Shown here: positions 1 through 9,139 of the stretch, piece after piece | How the letters are laid out: each line of letters opens with the position of its first letter | Position numbering within the stretch: the stretch's first letter is position 1 | Source of the DNA: Rhodococcus sp. HM1 | GTDB taxonomy: Bacteria; Actinomycetota; Actinomycetes; Mycobacteriales; Mycobacteriaceae | Direction of reading: 5' to 3' | NCBI RefSeq assembly: GCF_023218075.1 | Contig: NZ_JALPTB010000027.1 | Span: 1 to 64,000 of the forward strand | Length of the DNA: 64,000 nt | The notes under the pieces: generated by a model | What the model was told of the DNA's origin: nothing | Databases searched by the model: none | What the model saw: the letters and a program-made list of their open reading frames with translations, nothing else | Program-made: the position numbers and the translations under genes

Positions 1-1
1 G

Positions 2-310
2 GTCGGCGTCAACGCCGCGGTGCTCGGCGGAGAAGAACGCAACCGCGGCGGCGCCGTCTCGGTCGTGCAGGCATTCCGGTTCGGCGGCGGCGCCGCGACC
101 CCGATGGCGCTGACCCCGCTGTACGCGGCGGCACCGGTCGCGAGCTTCGTGCTGCCCGCGCTGCTGCTGGCGATCGTCGCGCCGATCGCGATGCCCAAGG
201 ACGCCGCGCCACCGAAGGACACCGAAACGCCCGACGACCGGGCTGCGCCCGGTGTGCAGAACCGGCGCCCGGAACCGCCACAAAGGCACACGAGCGCCGG
301 AGGCGCCTGA
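2..310 (+). CDS. MFS transporter, C-terminal part (5' truncated by window)
   Basis: The reading frame is open from the first base and ends at TGA 308-310, so only about the last 100 residues are present. What remains reads like the end of a major facilitator permease: a cytoplasmic loop with charged residues (EERNRGG), a helix ending near MALTPLYAA, a final hydrophobic segment (SFVLPALLLAIVAPIA), and a polar Pro/Arg-rich tail. It lies 90 bp upstream of nirB on the same strand, so nitrate/nitrite transport is a tempting guess. The visible part carries no NarK signature, so the substrate is unknown. Confidence 0.7.
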   Translation, partial: VGVNAAVLGGEERNRGGAVSVVQAFRFGGGAATPMALTPLYAAAPVASFVLPALLLAIVAPIAMPKDAAPPKDTETPDDRAAPGVQNRRPEPPQRHTSAGGA

Positions 311-400
311 CAGCACCGGACCCGCCGCTGTGAGGTCTTCCTGATCGCCGCTTAACCCCCGTGCCGCCGAACCGTCACCGCGACGTCCGACCCTCGACGC

Positions 401-2908
401 ATGACACCGACACCGCCCACCCCGGAGACCCTGCGCCGGCGGCTGCTCGTCGTCGGAAACGGCATGGCCGGCGCACGCACCGTCGAGGAAATCCTTGCGC
501 GCGGCGGTCGCGAGCAGTTCGACATCACCATGATCGGCGACGAGCCGTACGGCAACTACAACCGCATCATGCTCTCGCACGTGCTCGCCGGTGAGGCCGG
601 CGTCGACGACGACGAGCTCGTGCTCAACCCCATGAGCTGGTACCGCGAGAACGGCGTCACCCTCTACGCCGGCGACCGCGCGATCGAACTCGACCGGTTC
701 GCCAAGACCGTCACCTGCGAATCCGGCCGCAAGGTCGACTACGACCTGCTGATCGTCGCGACCGGTTCCAACACCTTCTTCCCGAACATGGACGGCCTCC
801 GCGAAACCGACGGCCGCCTCGGCCGCGGCGTCTTCGGATTCCGCACCATCGCCGACACCAACGGCATGCTGCAGATGGCCGAGGCCCACGACGACGTGTC
901 CGCCGTCGTCATCGGTGGCGGCCTCCTAGGTCTCGAGGCCGCCTACGGTCTACGCACCCAGGGACTCGCCGTCACCGTCGTGCACTCCCCCGGGCACCTG
1001 ATGAACCAGCAGCTCGACGAGCGCGGCGGGCGCGTGCTGCGCACCGAGATCGAGAAGCGCGGCATCACCGTCCTCACCGGCACCCGCACCACCGCGATCC
1101 TGCGCGACGACCGCGGCGCCGTGACCGGCGTGCGCTTCGCCGACGGCGACACCGTCGCCACCGACATGGTCGTCGTCGCCGCCGGCATCCGGCCCAACAC
1201 CGAATTCGCCCGAAACGGCGGCCTCGTCGTCGAACGCGGCATCCTCGTCGACGACCAGATGCGCTGCGAGGACGAATCCAGCGTCTACGCCGTCGGCGAA
1301 TGCGCCCAGCACCGCGGGGAGGTGTACGGCCTCGTCGCCCCCGTGTGGGAACAGGCCGTCGTCCTCGCCGAACACCTGACCGGCACCAACCCCGACGCCG
1401 CCTACACCGGTTCCCGCACCACCACCAAGCTGAAGGTCGCCGGGATCGACGTCGCCGCGATGGGCGTCAAGGGCCCCGAACGCGAAGACGACGAGTTCGT
1501 CCAGTTCTACGATCCGCGCAGCGGCGTGTACAAGGCCGTCGTGGTCCGCGACGGCACCCTGATCGGCGCGATGCTGCTCGGCGACATCGGCAAGGCGTCG
1601 ATGCTCGCGCAGGCATTCGACGGCAAGATCGACCTCCCCGAGGACCGCGCGGCGCTGCTGTTCGACATCGGCGAACCCCAAGGCCCCGACGTGGCCGCGG
1701 ACCTGCCCGACGACACCCAGGTGTGCAACTGCAACGGCGTCACCAAGGGCGACCTCGTCGCCTGCGTCCACAGCGGCGCCGCCACCCTCACCGAGGTGTG
1801 CGCGAAGACCCGCGCCGGCAAGGGCTGCGGGTCCTGCAAGGGCCTGGTCGCCGACATCGTGGCCTGCGCGGCCGGCGGTGAACTCGCCGACGACCCCGCC
1901 GCCGACTGGTACGTCCCGTGCATCCCGCTCAGCAAACCCGATCTGAGCGCCGCGATCCGCGCTCGGGACCTGCGCTCGGTGTCGCAGGTGTTCGCCGCGC
2001 TCGCACCCGGCGGGGAGGACGCGACCGCGAAGATGCCGCTCGCGTCGCTGCTCCGCGTGGTGTGGGGACCCGACTGGATCGACGAACGCGGCGCCCTGTT
2101 CATCAACGACCGCGTGCACGCCAACATCCAGCGCGACGGCACCTTCTCGGTCGTCCCGCAGATGAAGGGCGGCGTCACCACCCCCGACCAGCTGCGCCGC
2201 ATCGCCGACGTCGCCGACCGCTACTCGGTGCCGATGGTCAAGGTCACCGGCGGCCAGCGCATCGACCTGCTCGGCATCCGCAAGGAAGACCTTCCGAACG
2301 TGTGGGCCGACCTCGGCATGCCGTCCGGATACGCCTACGGCAAGTCCGTGCGCACCGTGAAGACCTGCGTCGGCAGCGACTACTGCCGGTTCGGTCTCGG
2401 TGACTCCACCTCGCTCGGCATCGCCATCGAGGACCGCTTCCAGGGCCTCGAGACGCCGGCGAAGCTGAAGTTCGCGGTCGCGGGCTGCCCCCGCAACTGC
2501 TCCGAGGCACTGTGCAAGGACTTCGGGATCGTGGCGGTCGGCGACGGCCGCTGGGAGATCTACGTCGGCGGGGCCGCCGGCGCGCACATCCGCAAGGGTG
2601 ACCTGCTCGCCACCGTCGACTCCGGTGACGAGGTCCTGACCATCGCGGGACGGTTCATCCAGTACTACCGCGAGAACGCCCGATGGCTCGAACGCACCTA
2701 CGACTTCGTACCGCGCCTGGGCATCGACCGCCTGCAGGCATTGCTGCTCGACGACGAGGAGGACATCGTGACCGGATTGGACGAACGGATCGCGGCCGCG
2801 ATCGCCGGCTACCGCGACCCGTGGCTCGAACGCACCGCACCGAAATCCCCGGCGCAGTTCGCCCCGTCGCTGCCGCTGCTCCCGCTCCCCCAGGTTCCGG
2901 TCCGATGA
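401..2908 (+). CDS. nirB: Assimilatory nitrite reductase [NAD(P)H], large subunit NirB
   Basis: This is the catalytic subunit of the cytoplasmic enzyme that reduces nitrite to ammonium with NAD(P)H electrons. The 835 residues show the family order. An FAD-binding Rossmann motif (GNGMAGAR, residues 19-26) opens a pyridine-nucleotide disulfide oxidoreductase half, with a second dinucleotide motif (VIGGGLLGLEAA) for NAD(P)H. A BFD-type [2Fe-2S] domain follows with C442, C444, C476 and C479. The C-terminal sirohaem/[4Fe-4S] half carries C656, C662, C696 and C700 (TCVGSDYC and CPRNC). Length is usual for the family. The ATG at 401 has no clear Shine-Dalgarno sequence, and a start a few codons later is possible. 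The stop overlaps the nirD start by four bases, so the two are translationally coupled. Confidence 0.96.
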   Translation: MTPTPPTPETLRRRLLVVGNGMAGARTVEEILARGGREQFDITMIGDEPYGNYNRIMLSHVLAGEAGVDDDELVLNPMSWYRENGVTLYAGDRAIELDRFAKTVTCESGRKVDYDLLIVATGSNTFFPNMDGLRETDGRLGRGVFGFRTIADTNGMLQMAEAHDDVSAVVIGGGLLGLEAAYGLRTQGLAVTVVHSPGHLMNQQLDERGGRVLRTEIEKRGITVLTGTRTTAILRDDRGAVTGVRFADGDTVATDMVVVAAGIRPNTEFARNGGLVVERGILVDDQMRCEDESSVYAVGECAQHRGEVYGLVAPVWEQAVVLAEHLTGTNPDAAYTGSRTTTKLKVAGIDVAAMGVKGPEREDDEFVQFYDPRSGVYKAVVVRDGTLIGAMLLGDIGKASMLAQAFDGKIDLPEDRAALLFDIGEPQGPDVAADLPDDTQVCNCNGVTKGDLVACVHSGAATLTEVCAKTRAGKGCGSCKGLVADIVACAAGGELADDPAADWYVPCIPLSKPDLSAAIRARDLRSVSQVFAALAPGGEDATAKMPLASLLRVVWGPDWIDERGALFINDRVHANIQRDGTFSVVPQMKGGVTTPDQLRRIADVADRYSVPMVKVTGGQRIDLLGIRKEDLPNVWADLGMPSGYAYGKSVRTVKTCVGSDYCRFGLGDSTSLGIAIEDRFQGLETPAKLKFAVAGCPRNCSEALCKDFGIVAVGDGRWEIYVGGAAGAHIRKGDLLATVDSGDEVLTIAGRFIQYYRENARWLERTYDFVPRLGIDRLQALLLDDEEDIVTGLDERIAAAIAGYRDPWLERTAPKSPAQFAPSLPLLPLPQVPVR

Positions 2909-3231
2909 CCGCCCTGCACGACGGAGTGACCGTCGACGTCGGAGCGATCACCGACCTCACCGCGGGCGAAGGCCGCACCTACGCCGTCGACGGCCGGCAG
3001 ATCGCCGTGTACCTGTTGTCCGACGGCACCCTTCGCGCCACGGACGCGATGTGCCCGCACAAGGCCGGTCCGCTCGCCGACGGCCAGATCGACGACGCGG
3101 TCGTCGTGTGCCCGCTGCACCAGTACTCGTTCTCCTTCGACACCGGTGCCTGCACCACCCCCGGAATCGGTTCCGTGCGAACCTTTCCGGCCCACGTGGT
3201 CGACGGACGGATCCTCCTGACGGTGACCTAG
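2905..3231 (+). CDS. nirD: Nitrite reductase small subunit NirD (Rieske type)
   Basis: The 108-residue Rieske-fold partner of NirB starts at an ATG overlapping the nirB stop (ATGA). It keeps a complete Rieske cluster motif: C50-P-H52 and C69-P-L-H72, embedded in CPHKAGPL and CPLHQYSF. Some proteobacterial NirD proteins have lost these ligands, so this copy probably still holds a [2Fe-2S] centre, though that is inferred from the residues alone. The pair forms a complete assimilatory nitrite reductase. Confidence 0.94.
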   Translation: MTALHDGVTVDVGAITDLTAGEGRTYAVDGRQIAVYLLSDGTLRATDAMCPHKAGPLADGQIDDAVVVCPLHQYSFSFDTGACTTPGIGSVRTFPAHVVDGRILLTVT

Positions 3232-3287
3232 AGGCGATCGACGACCGCAGTGGTTACGGTGGGCGGAACCGACGAAGGCACCGTCCG

Positions 3288-3782
3288 ATGAGCCACCCCG
3301 TCATCGTCGAACACAGCTCGATCGCCGCCGCCGAGCCGACCGACGTGTGGACCCGCATCACCGACCCGGCCGGCATCAACGACGAACTGTCACCCCTGCT
3401 CGCGATGCGGATGCCGCGCCGGATGCGCGGCACCACCGTCGACCGCGTTCCGGTGGGAGAACCACTCGGGAAAGCTCCGCTACTGCTGTTCGGCGTGCTC
3501 CCGGTCGACTACGACGCCCTCACCATCGCCGAACTCGAACCGGGCCGCCGCTTCCACGAGAAGTCGACGATGCTGACCATGCATCGGTGGGAACACGAAC
3601 GCACACTCACCGCGGCCGGTCCCGGTCGCACCCGCGTGCACGACCGGCTCACGATGGAACTACGTGCCCCTCTGGCGCGACTCCCCTACGGCCACGAGCT
3701 GGCCCGCCGGATCGTCACAGGACTCTTCGAGCACCGCCACCGACGCCTCGCACGTCACTTTGCGGGTGTTGCCTGCTCGTAG
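3288..3782 (+). CDS. SRPBCC (START-like) family protein
   Basis: A 164-residue protein with the polyketide cyclase/START-like pattern: an N-terminal strand (VIVEHSSIAA), a first helix (EPTDVWTRITDPAGIND), several beta strands, and a long C-terminal amphipathic helix rich in Arg/His (GLFEHRHRRLARHF). The ligand is unknown. It starts 56 bp after nirD on the same strand and may be co-transcribed, but nothing in the fold links it to nitrite reduction. The region between nirD and this gene holds no obvious terminator. Confidence 0.7.
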   Translation: MSHPVIVEHSSIAAAEPTDVWTRITDPAGINDELSPLLAMRMPRRMRGTTVDRVPVGEPLGKAPLLLFGVLPVDYDALTIAELEPGRRFHEKSTMLTMHRWEHERTLTAAGPGRTRVHDRLTMELRAPLARLPYGHELARRIVTGLFEHRHRRLARHFAGVACS

Positions 3783-4333
3783 TGGTTGGTGAGTTACAGG
3801 GGACGAGAGTTCGGTTTCGAGGTGATGGGTGTACGGGTGGATGATATTCGGTTATTCTTTCCGTTCCGTCATGCCCGGAATATCTCCCATGGTTGTTGCG
3901 GCTGTCCATATCACCACCTCGGAGGTCTGTGGAGTCCCGAGCTTTCGACATCCACCGCGCCGGATTTCCGGTGATCCCAGGGTGATCGCCCGGCGGCGCT
4001 CCCCTCCCCCACAACGTCTCACGGGGCGCGTAGACGCTTTTCCCCCTGGGGATTCCGCGTGGTCGACGGGCGTGATCCTTGCCGGCGCCCGATCGAACCG
4101 ACGACCGCTCCCCCGATCGGATCCGAAGGTCTGGCTCGGCCCTGCTGACGAAGAATGGGGTCGCGCGAGCGGCTAGGTATCGGAAGAGTTTTGCATTTTT
4201 GTGAGTTCCGTGCGTTCCAGAATCTTACGCCTGGTGAACTGCAGCTCCGACGTTCCCGTTGCGGGGATACGCTTGCTGTCGCTGCTCTTTCAGCCGGTCG
4301 ACAGATCGATCCCACCGACGTAGGGAAATTCAC
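3783..4333. other. Gene-free stretch of about 550 bp
   Basis: I find no credible gene on either strand. Open frames here have unusual composition and no domain likeness. The first third (about 3785-3960) and the stretch around 4185-4240 are less GC-rich than the flanking genes, which fits promoter DNA for the 4334 gene or decayed sequence. No convincing -35/-10 pair or long inverted repeat was found. Confidence 0.5.
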
Positions 4334-4855
4334 ATGTCGGAAAACGAACCGGATGTCGTACTGGGGCCCTTCTCCTCTCCGGATGCGCAAGCAACGCCGT
4401 GGGCGTCCGCGCTGACGGTTATCGATGCGGCAGAGGTGTTCTGGCTTTCCACCGTGCGCCCGGACGGGCGTCCACACGTGACGCCGTTGCTGGCGGCATG
4501 GAGTTTGGGCGGTCTGTGCTTCACGACCGGTGCTCAGGAGCGCAAAGCGCTCAACCTCGAACACAATTCGCACTGTGCGCTCACGACCGGCACGAATTCT
4601 CTGACCGGTGTGGACGTCGTCATCGAGGGCGTCGCAACGGCAGTGGGTGAGCGCACCGAACGTGCACAGGCCCTCGCAGACTTCGAGCGGAAGTACGGTC
4701 CCCACCTGACCGGCCGCGACGGTGCCTGGAATCGATTGGCCGAAGCCGTCATTGCCGGTGACATCCGGCTCTATCGAGTTGCGCCGACGGTCGGCTTCGC
4801 ATTCGGCAAGTTGCCGACATCCAGCCAGACCCGCTACACATGGCCGAGCCGGTGA
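4334..4855 (+). CDS. Pyridoxamine 5'-phosphate oxidase-family (split beta-barrel) protein
   Basis: A 173-residue protein with the FMN/F420-binding split-barrel pattern: WLSTVRPDGRPHVTPLLAAW near residues 37-56 is the classic strand pair, followed by LCFTTGAQERKALNLEHNSHCALTTG. These proteins bind flavin, F420 or haem and act as small-molecule reductases or oxidases; the substrate here is unknown. The ATG at 4334 is chosen because upstream sequence lacks the family pattern. The downstream beta-lactamase-family gene starts at or just past its stop, so the two probably form an operon. Confidence 0.8.
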   Translation: MSENEPDVVLGPFSSPDAQATPWASALTVIDAAEVFWLSTVRPDGRPHVTPLLAAWSLGGLCFTTGAQERKALNLEHNSHCALTTGTNSLTGVDVVIEGVATAVGERTERAQALADFERKYGPHLTGRDGAWNRLAEAVIAGDIRLYRVAPTVGFAFGKLPTSSQTRYTWPSR

Positions 4856-4860
4856 GAGCG

Positions 4861-5958
4861 ATGTCGGCATTGCAGCACCGGATCCGAGGTCTGCTCGACG
4901 AATTCGTCGACACCGGAGCCGAAACCGGCTTACAGGTTGCCGTTTACCACCGCGGCACGCTGGTCGTCGACGCCGTCGCGGGCGTCGCCGACAGCCGAAC
5001 CGGGCGCGCAGTAGCCTCCGAGACCCCGTTCTTCAGCTTCTCCGCCGGCAAGACCATGACTTCACTGATCGCTCACCTGCTCGTGCGGACCGGCGCCCTC
5101 GACTACGACACACCGGTAGTCGACCTGTGGCCGGAGTTCGGTGCCCACGGCAAGGAGACCGCGACTCTTCGTCACGTGCTGACCCATACCGTCGGGATAC
5201 CGGCCATGCCTCGTGACATCGGCCCGGCCGACCTGCCGGATTGGCAGCGGGTCTGCACCGCCATCGCCGACGCCGAACCACGCTGGCGCCCCGGGGCCGA
5301 AACCGGATACCACTCGTACACCTTCGGCTATCTCGTCGGCGAGATCGCACGCCGCGCTACCGGCAGAGCGATGCGGCAACTCCTCCGCGACTGGGTCGCC
5401 GCACCGCTGGGTCTCGAAGGTGAGCTGTATTTCGCTGTGCCGCGCACCGACCTGGATCGACTGGCACGGCTCGAAGATTCCGTACCGCAACCACTTCCCC
5501 CGGACGACGGCATTCTCTCGCCGTGGGAAAGGCAGCCCACCGCAGCCCTGGGCAACAGTCCCGAGATCCTGCAAGCGGACATCCCCTCGGTCGGCACCTT
5601 CACCGCGCGAGGAATCGCCGCCGTGCACGCCGCGGTCCTCGACGGCAGGCTCATCGATTCACGCCGACTCGAGGAGGTGACGGCGCCGGCTTTCGAAGGC
5701 ACCGACCAGGTATTCGGAAACTATGCGCGCATGGCCCTGGGCTATCCCCTCGGCCGCCTCGGTGCTCCGCCGGACGAGACACCCACCACGTTCGGTTGGG
5801 TCGGGGGCGGCAGCAGCTACGTCTGCGCCGACACCGCCACCGGCACCGCTTTCGCCATGACCAAGACCCGCCTCACTCCGCATCTCGACACCGCCCGACG
5901 ACTCGCCGACGTGACCGCAGCCGAGATCCCCCGGCATTCCCGAGACTCGGCACCCTGA
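4861..5958 (+). CDS. Beta-lactamase-family serine hydrolase (EstB/class C-like)
   Basis: About 365 residues with the serine beta-lactamase/esterase fold. FSAGKTM supplies the S-x-x-K nucleophile motif near residue 60, and GYHSYTFGYLVGEIARRATG supplies the second motif with Tyr as general base. GWVGGGSSYVCAD near the C-terminus resembles the third (H/KTG-like) region. No signal peptide is visible, so a cytoplasmic esterase or lactone hydrolase is more likely than an antibiotic-resistance enzyme. ATG 4861 follows GGTGAG and is preferred; in-frame starts at 4840 (ATG) and 4852 (GTG) would overlap the upstream gene. Confidence 0.85.
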   Translation: MSALQHRIRGLLDEFVDTGAETGLQVAVYHRGTLVVDAVAGVADSRTGRAVASETPFFSFSAGKTMTSLIAHLLVRTGALDYDTPVVDLWPEFGAHGKETATLRHVLTHTVGIPAMPRDIGPADLPDWQRVCTAIADAEPRWRPGAETGYHSYTFGYLVGEIARRATGRAMRQLLRDWVAAPLGLEGELYFAVPRTDLDRLARLEDSVPQPLPPDDGILSPWERQPTAALGNSPEILQADIPSVGTFTARGIAAVHAAVLDGRLIDSRRLEEVTAPAFEGTDQVFGNYARMALGYPLGRLGAPPDETPTTFGWVGGGSSYVCADTATGTAFAMTKTRLTPHLDTARRLADVTAAEIPRHSRDSAP

Positions 5959-5971
5959 CGCTCCTCGCGTC

Positions 5972-5996
5972 ACGGGACCCCGATCGTCCGTCCCGT
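5972..5996. terminator. Short inverted repeat between convergent genes
   Basis: Arms ACGGGAC (5972-5978) and GTCCCGT (5990-5996) flank an 11-base loop between the converging ends of the hydrolase and the membrane protein. There is no T-run. It could end transcription in both directions, but the stem is short. Confidence 0.3.
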
Positions 5997-7294
5997 CAGG
6001 GTTCGGCGGTCACATCGTCTCCCGGATTGTTCGGTGCCCCGGCCGGACGCCGCCGCAACCAATCGATTCCCATGCCCAACACCACGATCGAGACTCCCAC
6101 CACCATCACCGACACCCGGTGGCCGTCGCTGCTCGTCGCCGCGATCCCCTTCCCCTGCAACGGTGCGTATGCGGTCCACCCGTACTTCGCGGACAGGGGC
6201 ACGAGGATCGCCGCAGGGGCCATGAGCGCCGTCACCGCGATCGTCGGCTCCGACGGCAGGCAGGAGGCGATGAGAAACGCGGCCGCGAGGGGGAACAGAA
6301 CGAGCACGGCGACCCGGTGGATGTTGTCCCCCGCCGGGCTCTCCACCAGGCCGGTCATGGCCACGACCACGAGTCCGACAATGCCGAACCACGGGCAGCG
6401 TACCCGGATGCCCACCACCGACCCGAGCGCGGCCGGCACCACCGGAAGCAGCAGCGTCCACCACCGCTCCGTGTACCACGCGAGTTCGCTCGGACCGACG
6501 AACGCCACCGCCGTCCCGGCGAGCAGCACAGCGGCCGCCGGACCCGGAATCCAGGCGGCGACGGCGAGCGTAACCGGGATCAGAGCCAGCCCACCCCACC
6601 ACCAGCCCGAGAACACCGTGGTTCCGTGCAGGCCGCTCACCGACCCGACGAAACGCCAGTGCAGGATCAGCCAGACCGCGGGAAGGACGAGCCCGACCAG
6701 CACTCCCCTCCCCCGCAATCGGACGTCTTCCGTGGGGGCGGTCCCGGTGTCCGCCTGCCACATCAGCACGAAGACGGCGAGCACCGCGGCTGCGACGAGC
6801 ACCAGGAGAACCACGTCGGGCTCGGACGACGCCGGCAGATAGTCAACATACCGGCGTGGAGACGACTCGCGTTCCATCCGCGCAAGAGGTTCGGCACACA
6901 GGATCCCCGCGAGAGCTCCTGCAGCGACGGCGATCTGACCGTGCCCCGCAGCGAGGGACGGAACGGTCGCGGCCAGGGCACCGAGGAGCAGGCCCGCCCC
7001 GGACGCTGCAGCGAACACCCCGTACTCGCCTCCCCACGGGGCCGCCGAGAGACCCATCAGCACGAGGCCGACCGCGGCCGCAAGCGCACGATGCGACGGA
7101 ACCCGCACGCCCCAGGCGACCACTGCAGCGATGAATGCGCCCAGGGTCACGCCGACGGCGCCGCCCGAGAACAGCAGACCGATCCTGCTGCCACCGGTGA
7201 TGAACGCGAACGAGTCGGTGGTGGTCGATGCCAGGGCCGATCCCGCGGCAAACGCTCCGACGGCGAGACACAGTTGGAGACTGCGATAGCGCAT
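5996..7294 (-). CDS. Multi-pass membrane protein of unknown function
   Basis: A 432-residue, strongly hydrophobic protein with roughly ten to twelve predicted membrane segments, such as SRIGLLFSGGAVGVTLGAFIAAVVAW, VVLLVLVAAAVLAVFVLMW and RGVLVGLVLPAVWLILHW. A charged central loop contains ARMERESSPRRYVDYLPA, and the tail is polar (RRRPAGAPNNPGDDVTAEP). The layout is MFS-like, but I recognise no transporter signature. It stands alone on the minus strand, converging on the beta-lactamase-family gene. The ATG at 7294 has only a weak ribosome site. Confidence 0.6.
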   Translation of the reverse strand: MRYRSLQLCLAVGAFAAGSALASTTTDSFAFITGGSRIGLLFSGGAVGVTLGAFIAAVVAWGVRVPSHRALAAAVGLVLMGLSAAPWGGEYGVFAAASGAGLLLGALAATVPSLAAGHGQIAVAAGALAGILCAEPLARMERESSPRRYVDYLPASSEPDVVLLVLVAAAVLAVFVLMWQADTGTAPTEDVRLRGRGVLVGLVLPAVWLILHWRFVGSVSGLHGTTVFSGWWWGGLALIPVTLAVAAWIPGPAAAVLLAGTAVAFVGPSELAWYTERWWTLLLPVVPAALGSVVGIRVRCPWFGIVGLVVVAMTGLVESPAGDNIHRVAVLVLFPLAAAFLIASCLPSEPTIAVTALMAPAAILVPLSAKYGWTAYAPLQGKGIAATSSDGHRVSVMVVGVSIVVLGMGIDWLRRRPAGAPNNPGDDVTAEP

Positions 7295-7431
7295 GAGCCA
7301 TACGCTTCAGGACGGCGTGGGTTTCGGACGGGCGGCGCGCCGAGCGGGTGATCAGTTCGAGATATTCCAGGGTTCCGTCCCGACCGGATTCTTTGTCCGG
7401 ATGGGACGTACGGAACGCAGTCGTAGAGGCC

Positions 7432-7890
7432 CTACTCGGTGGGCAGCGACCGCAGCGACTTCACCGTCGCATCGACGGCGCGCGCCGCCTCGGCGCCCTT
7501 CTTCACGAAGTGCCGGGTGAAGTACTCGACGTGTTCGTCGTGCTCGTGGAAGTTGTGCGGGGTGAGCACGACGGAGAAGACCGGCACGTCCGTGTCGAGC
7601 TGGACGCGCATCAGGCCGTCGATCACCGCGGTCGCGACGAAATCGTGCCGGTAGATGCCACCGTCGACGACCAGCCCGGCCGCGACGATGCCGTCGTAGC
7701 GCCCGGTCTGCGCGAGCCGGCGGGCATGGAGCGGGATCTCGAAAGCACCCGGCACCTCGAAGAACTCCAGAGAGTCCGTGGAATGCCCCAGCGCCACCAT
7801 CTCGTCGGTGAAGCCCACCCGGGCCTGATCGACGATGCTGCGATGCCACGTGGCCTGGATGAACGCGTACCGACCGAGACTGTCACTCAT
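7432..7890 (-). CDS. ribH: 6,7-dimethyl-8-ribityllumazine synthase, RibH2 type
   Basis: A 152-residue protein of the lumazine synthase fold, which condenses ribityl-aminouracil with dihydroxybutanone phosphate in riboflavin synthesis. The segments FIQATWHRSIVDQAR, FEVPGAFEIPLHARRLA and VDGGIYRHDFVATAVIDG match the type II enzymes described from Brucella and Mesorhizobium (RibH2), with H82 in the active-site position. The family match is confident. Whether it is the housekeeping enzyme is doubtful: no other riboflavin gene is adjacent, and a second ribH in a riboflavin operon would be expected elsewhere. It is divergent from the HTH gene at 8039. Confidence 0.88.
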   Translation of the reverse strand: MSDSLGRYAFIQATWHRSIVDQARVGFTDEMVALGHSTDSLEFFEVPGAFEIPLHARRLAQTGRYDGIVAAGLVVDGGIYRHDFVATAVIDGLMRVQLDTDVPVFSVVLTPHNFHEHDEHVEYFTRHFVKKGAEAARAVDATVKSLRSLPTE

Positions 7891-8038
7891 GGCGTCGAAA
7901 CTATCGCATCGCGTTCCCCTCCTCCGCGCCGACAGGCGCAGCCGCCTCCCCCCGAGGCCATCCTGGTGACCAAGGGCCCGCACCGGACACTGATTCTGAA
8001 ATTCTTGCTGTTCCGTTGCAGACAGAGAGAGTACTGTG

Positions 8039-9130
8039 ATGGGTGTGACTGTTGCGGATGATTCCACCGGATCGGTCGAGGTCGTCGGCCCTCGCCCCGA
8101 ACGCCACATCGACATCTATCGCCGCGCGGTGGCGAGCCTCGAGGCCTGCCTTCCCCTCGGGTGGTCGGTGACCGCCGACCGCGCCCGCTCCCCCGAAGCA
8201 CCCAAACGCATCCTCGTCACCGCGCCCGACGGAGACTCCGTCTCCTATTCCGTCATCACGTCCCGGGGTGTACTCAGCGGCGACATCGCGCGGATCGCGG
8301 CCGAACTCACCGAGTCCGACCGCGGGTTCGTGTGCGCCCACTACCTGTCCGATCCGGTGCGCCGCCAGCTGGACCAGCACGGCATCTCCTACGCCGACGC
8401 GACCGGCAATCTCACACTCGTCGCCGCCCGGCCCGCGATCTGGGTGCGCAACCGCGGTGCCGACGCGGATCCGTGGCGCGGGCCCGGCCGGCCCTCGGGG
8501 GTGCTGACCGGCGAACCGTCCGAGCGGGTCGTGCGGGCGCTCGCCGACCACGTCGGCGACATGTCGGTTCCCGAGCTGATCAAGCTGTCCGGTGCATCCA
8601 CCGGCGCCGCGTACCGGGTGGTCGAGGTCCTCACCGAACGTGAACTGATCCGTCGGATCCCCCGCGGCCCTGTCACCTCCGTGCGTTGGGAACCGATGCT
8701 GCGTGCGTGGGCGGCGGATCGGAAGCCCTGTGCCACTCGCAGTTTCGCCGCACCCGACGGGCTGGATGCGGTGCGGACCCAGCTCGCCGAGCGTATCGAC
8801 CTCGGGTATGCCCTGACCGGCGTGGGTGCGACGGACTACGCACCCACGGATCTGCTCGAGGTGTACGCCGACGATCCGGACGAGTTCGCCGCCGCCCTCG
8901 GGCTGCGCCCGGTGGACCGCGCCGCGGACGTCGTGGTGGCGATCCCGTGGACGCCGGTGGTCTTCGACCGGATGGAGCGGCGGGAGGGGTTGCGGTTCGT
9001 CGCACCCGCGCACGTCTACGCGGATCTGCTGGCCGGACCGTTCCGCAATCCGGACGCGGCCGACCATCTGAGGTCCCGCATGGAGGCGGACGAGTCGTGG
9101 TGGCGGCGGCCGGTCGGACGGGGTCTGTGA
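8039..9130 (+). CDS. HTH protein with N-terminal nuclease-like region (AbiEi-like)
   Basis: About 363 residues in three parts. Residues 1-135 look like a restriction-like alpha/beta region (GFVCAHYLSDPVRRQL, then QHGISYADATGNLTLV). Residues 155-220 form a winged helix (MSVPELIKLSGASTGAAYRVVEVLTERELIRRIPRG). The C-terminal part (LGYALTGVGATDYAP onward) resembles the effector half of AbiEi-type antitoxins and related actinobacterial regulators. No toxin partner of the AbiEii nucleotidyltransferase type is adjacent. GTG 8036 and ATG 8039 are both possible starts; an AGAGAG stretch lies upstream. The neighbour downstream, reading toward it, is a recombinase. Confidence 0.6.
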   Translation: MGVTVADDSTGSVEVVGPRPERHIDIYRRAVASLEACLPLGWSVTADRARSPEAPKRILVTAPDGDSVSYSVITSRGVLSGDIARIAAELTESDRGFVCAHYLSDPVRRQLDQHGISYADATGNLTLVAARPAIWVRNRGADADPWRGPGRPSGVLTGEPSERVVRALADHVGDMSVPELIKLSGASTGAAYRVVEVLTERELIRRIPRGPVTSVRWEPMLRAWAADRKPCATRSFAAPDGLDAVRTQLAERIDLGYALTGVGATDYAPTDLLEVYADDPDEFAAALGLRPVDRAADVVVAIPWTPVVFDRMERREGLRFVAPAHVYADLLAGPFRNPDAADHLRSRMEADESWWRRPVGRGL

Positions 9131-9139
9131 GGGTTCCGC

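Noticed and set aside
950-2587. 545-codon minus-strand frame opposite nirB
   Set aside because: Ala/Gly/Val/Asp-rich shadow of nirB; nirB itself has all cofactor motifs.
3829-4176. 115-codon frame in the gene-free stretch
   Set aside because: No domain likeness, no ribosome site, and composition changes along its length.
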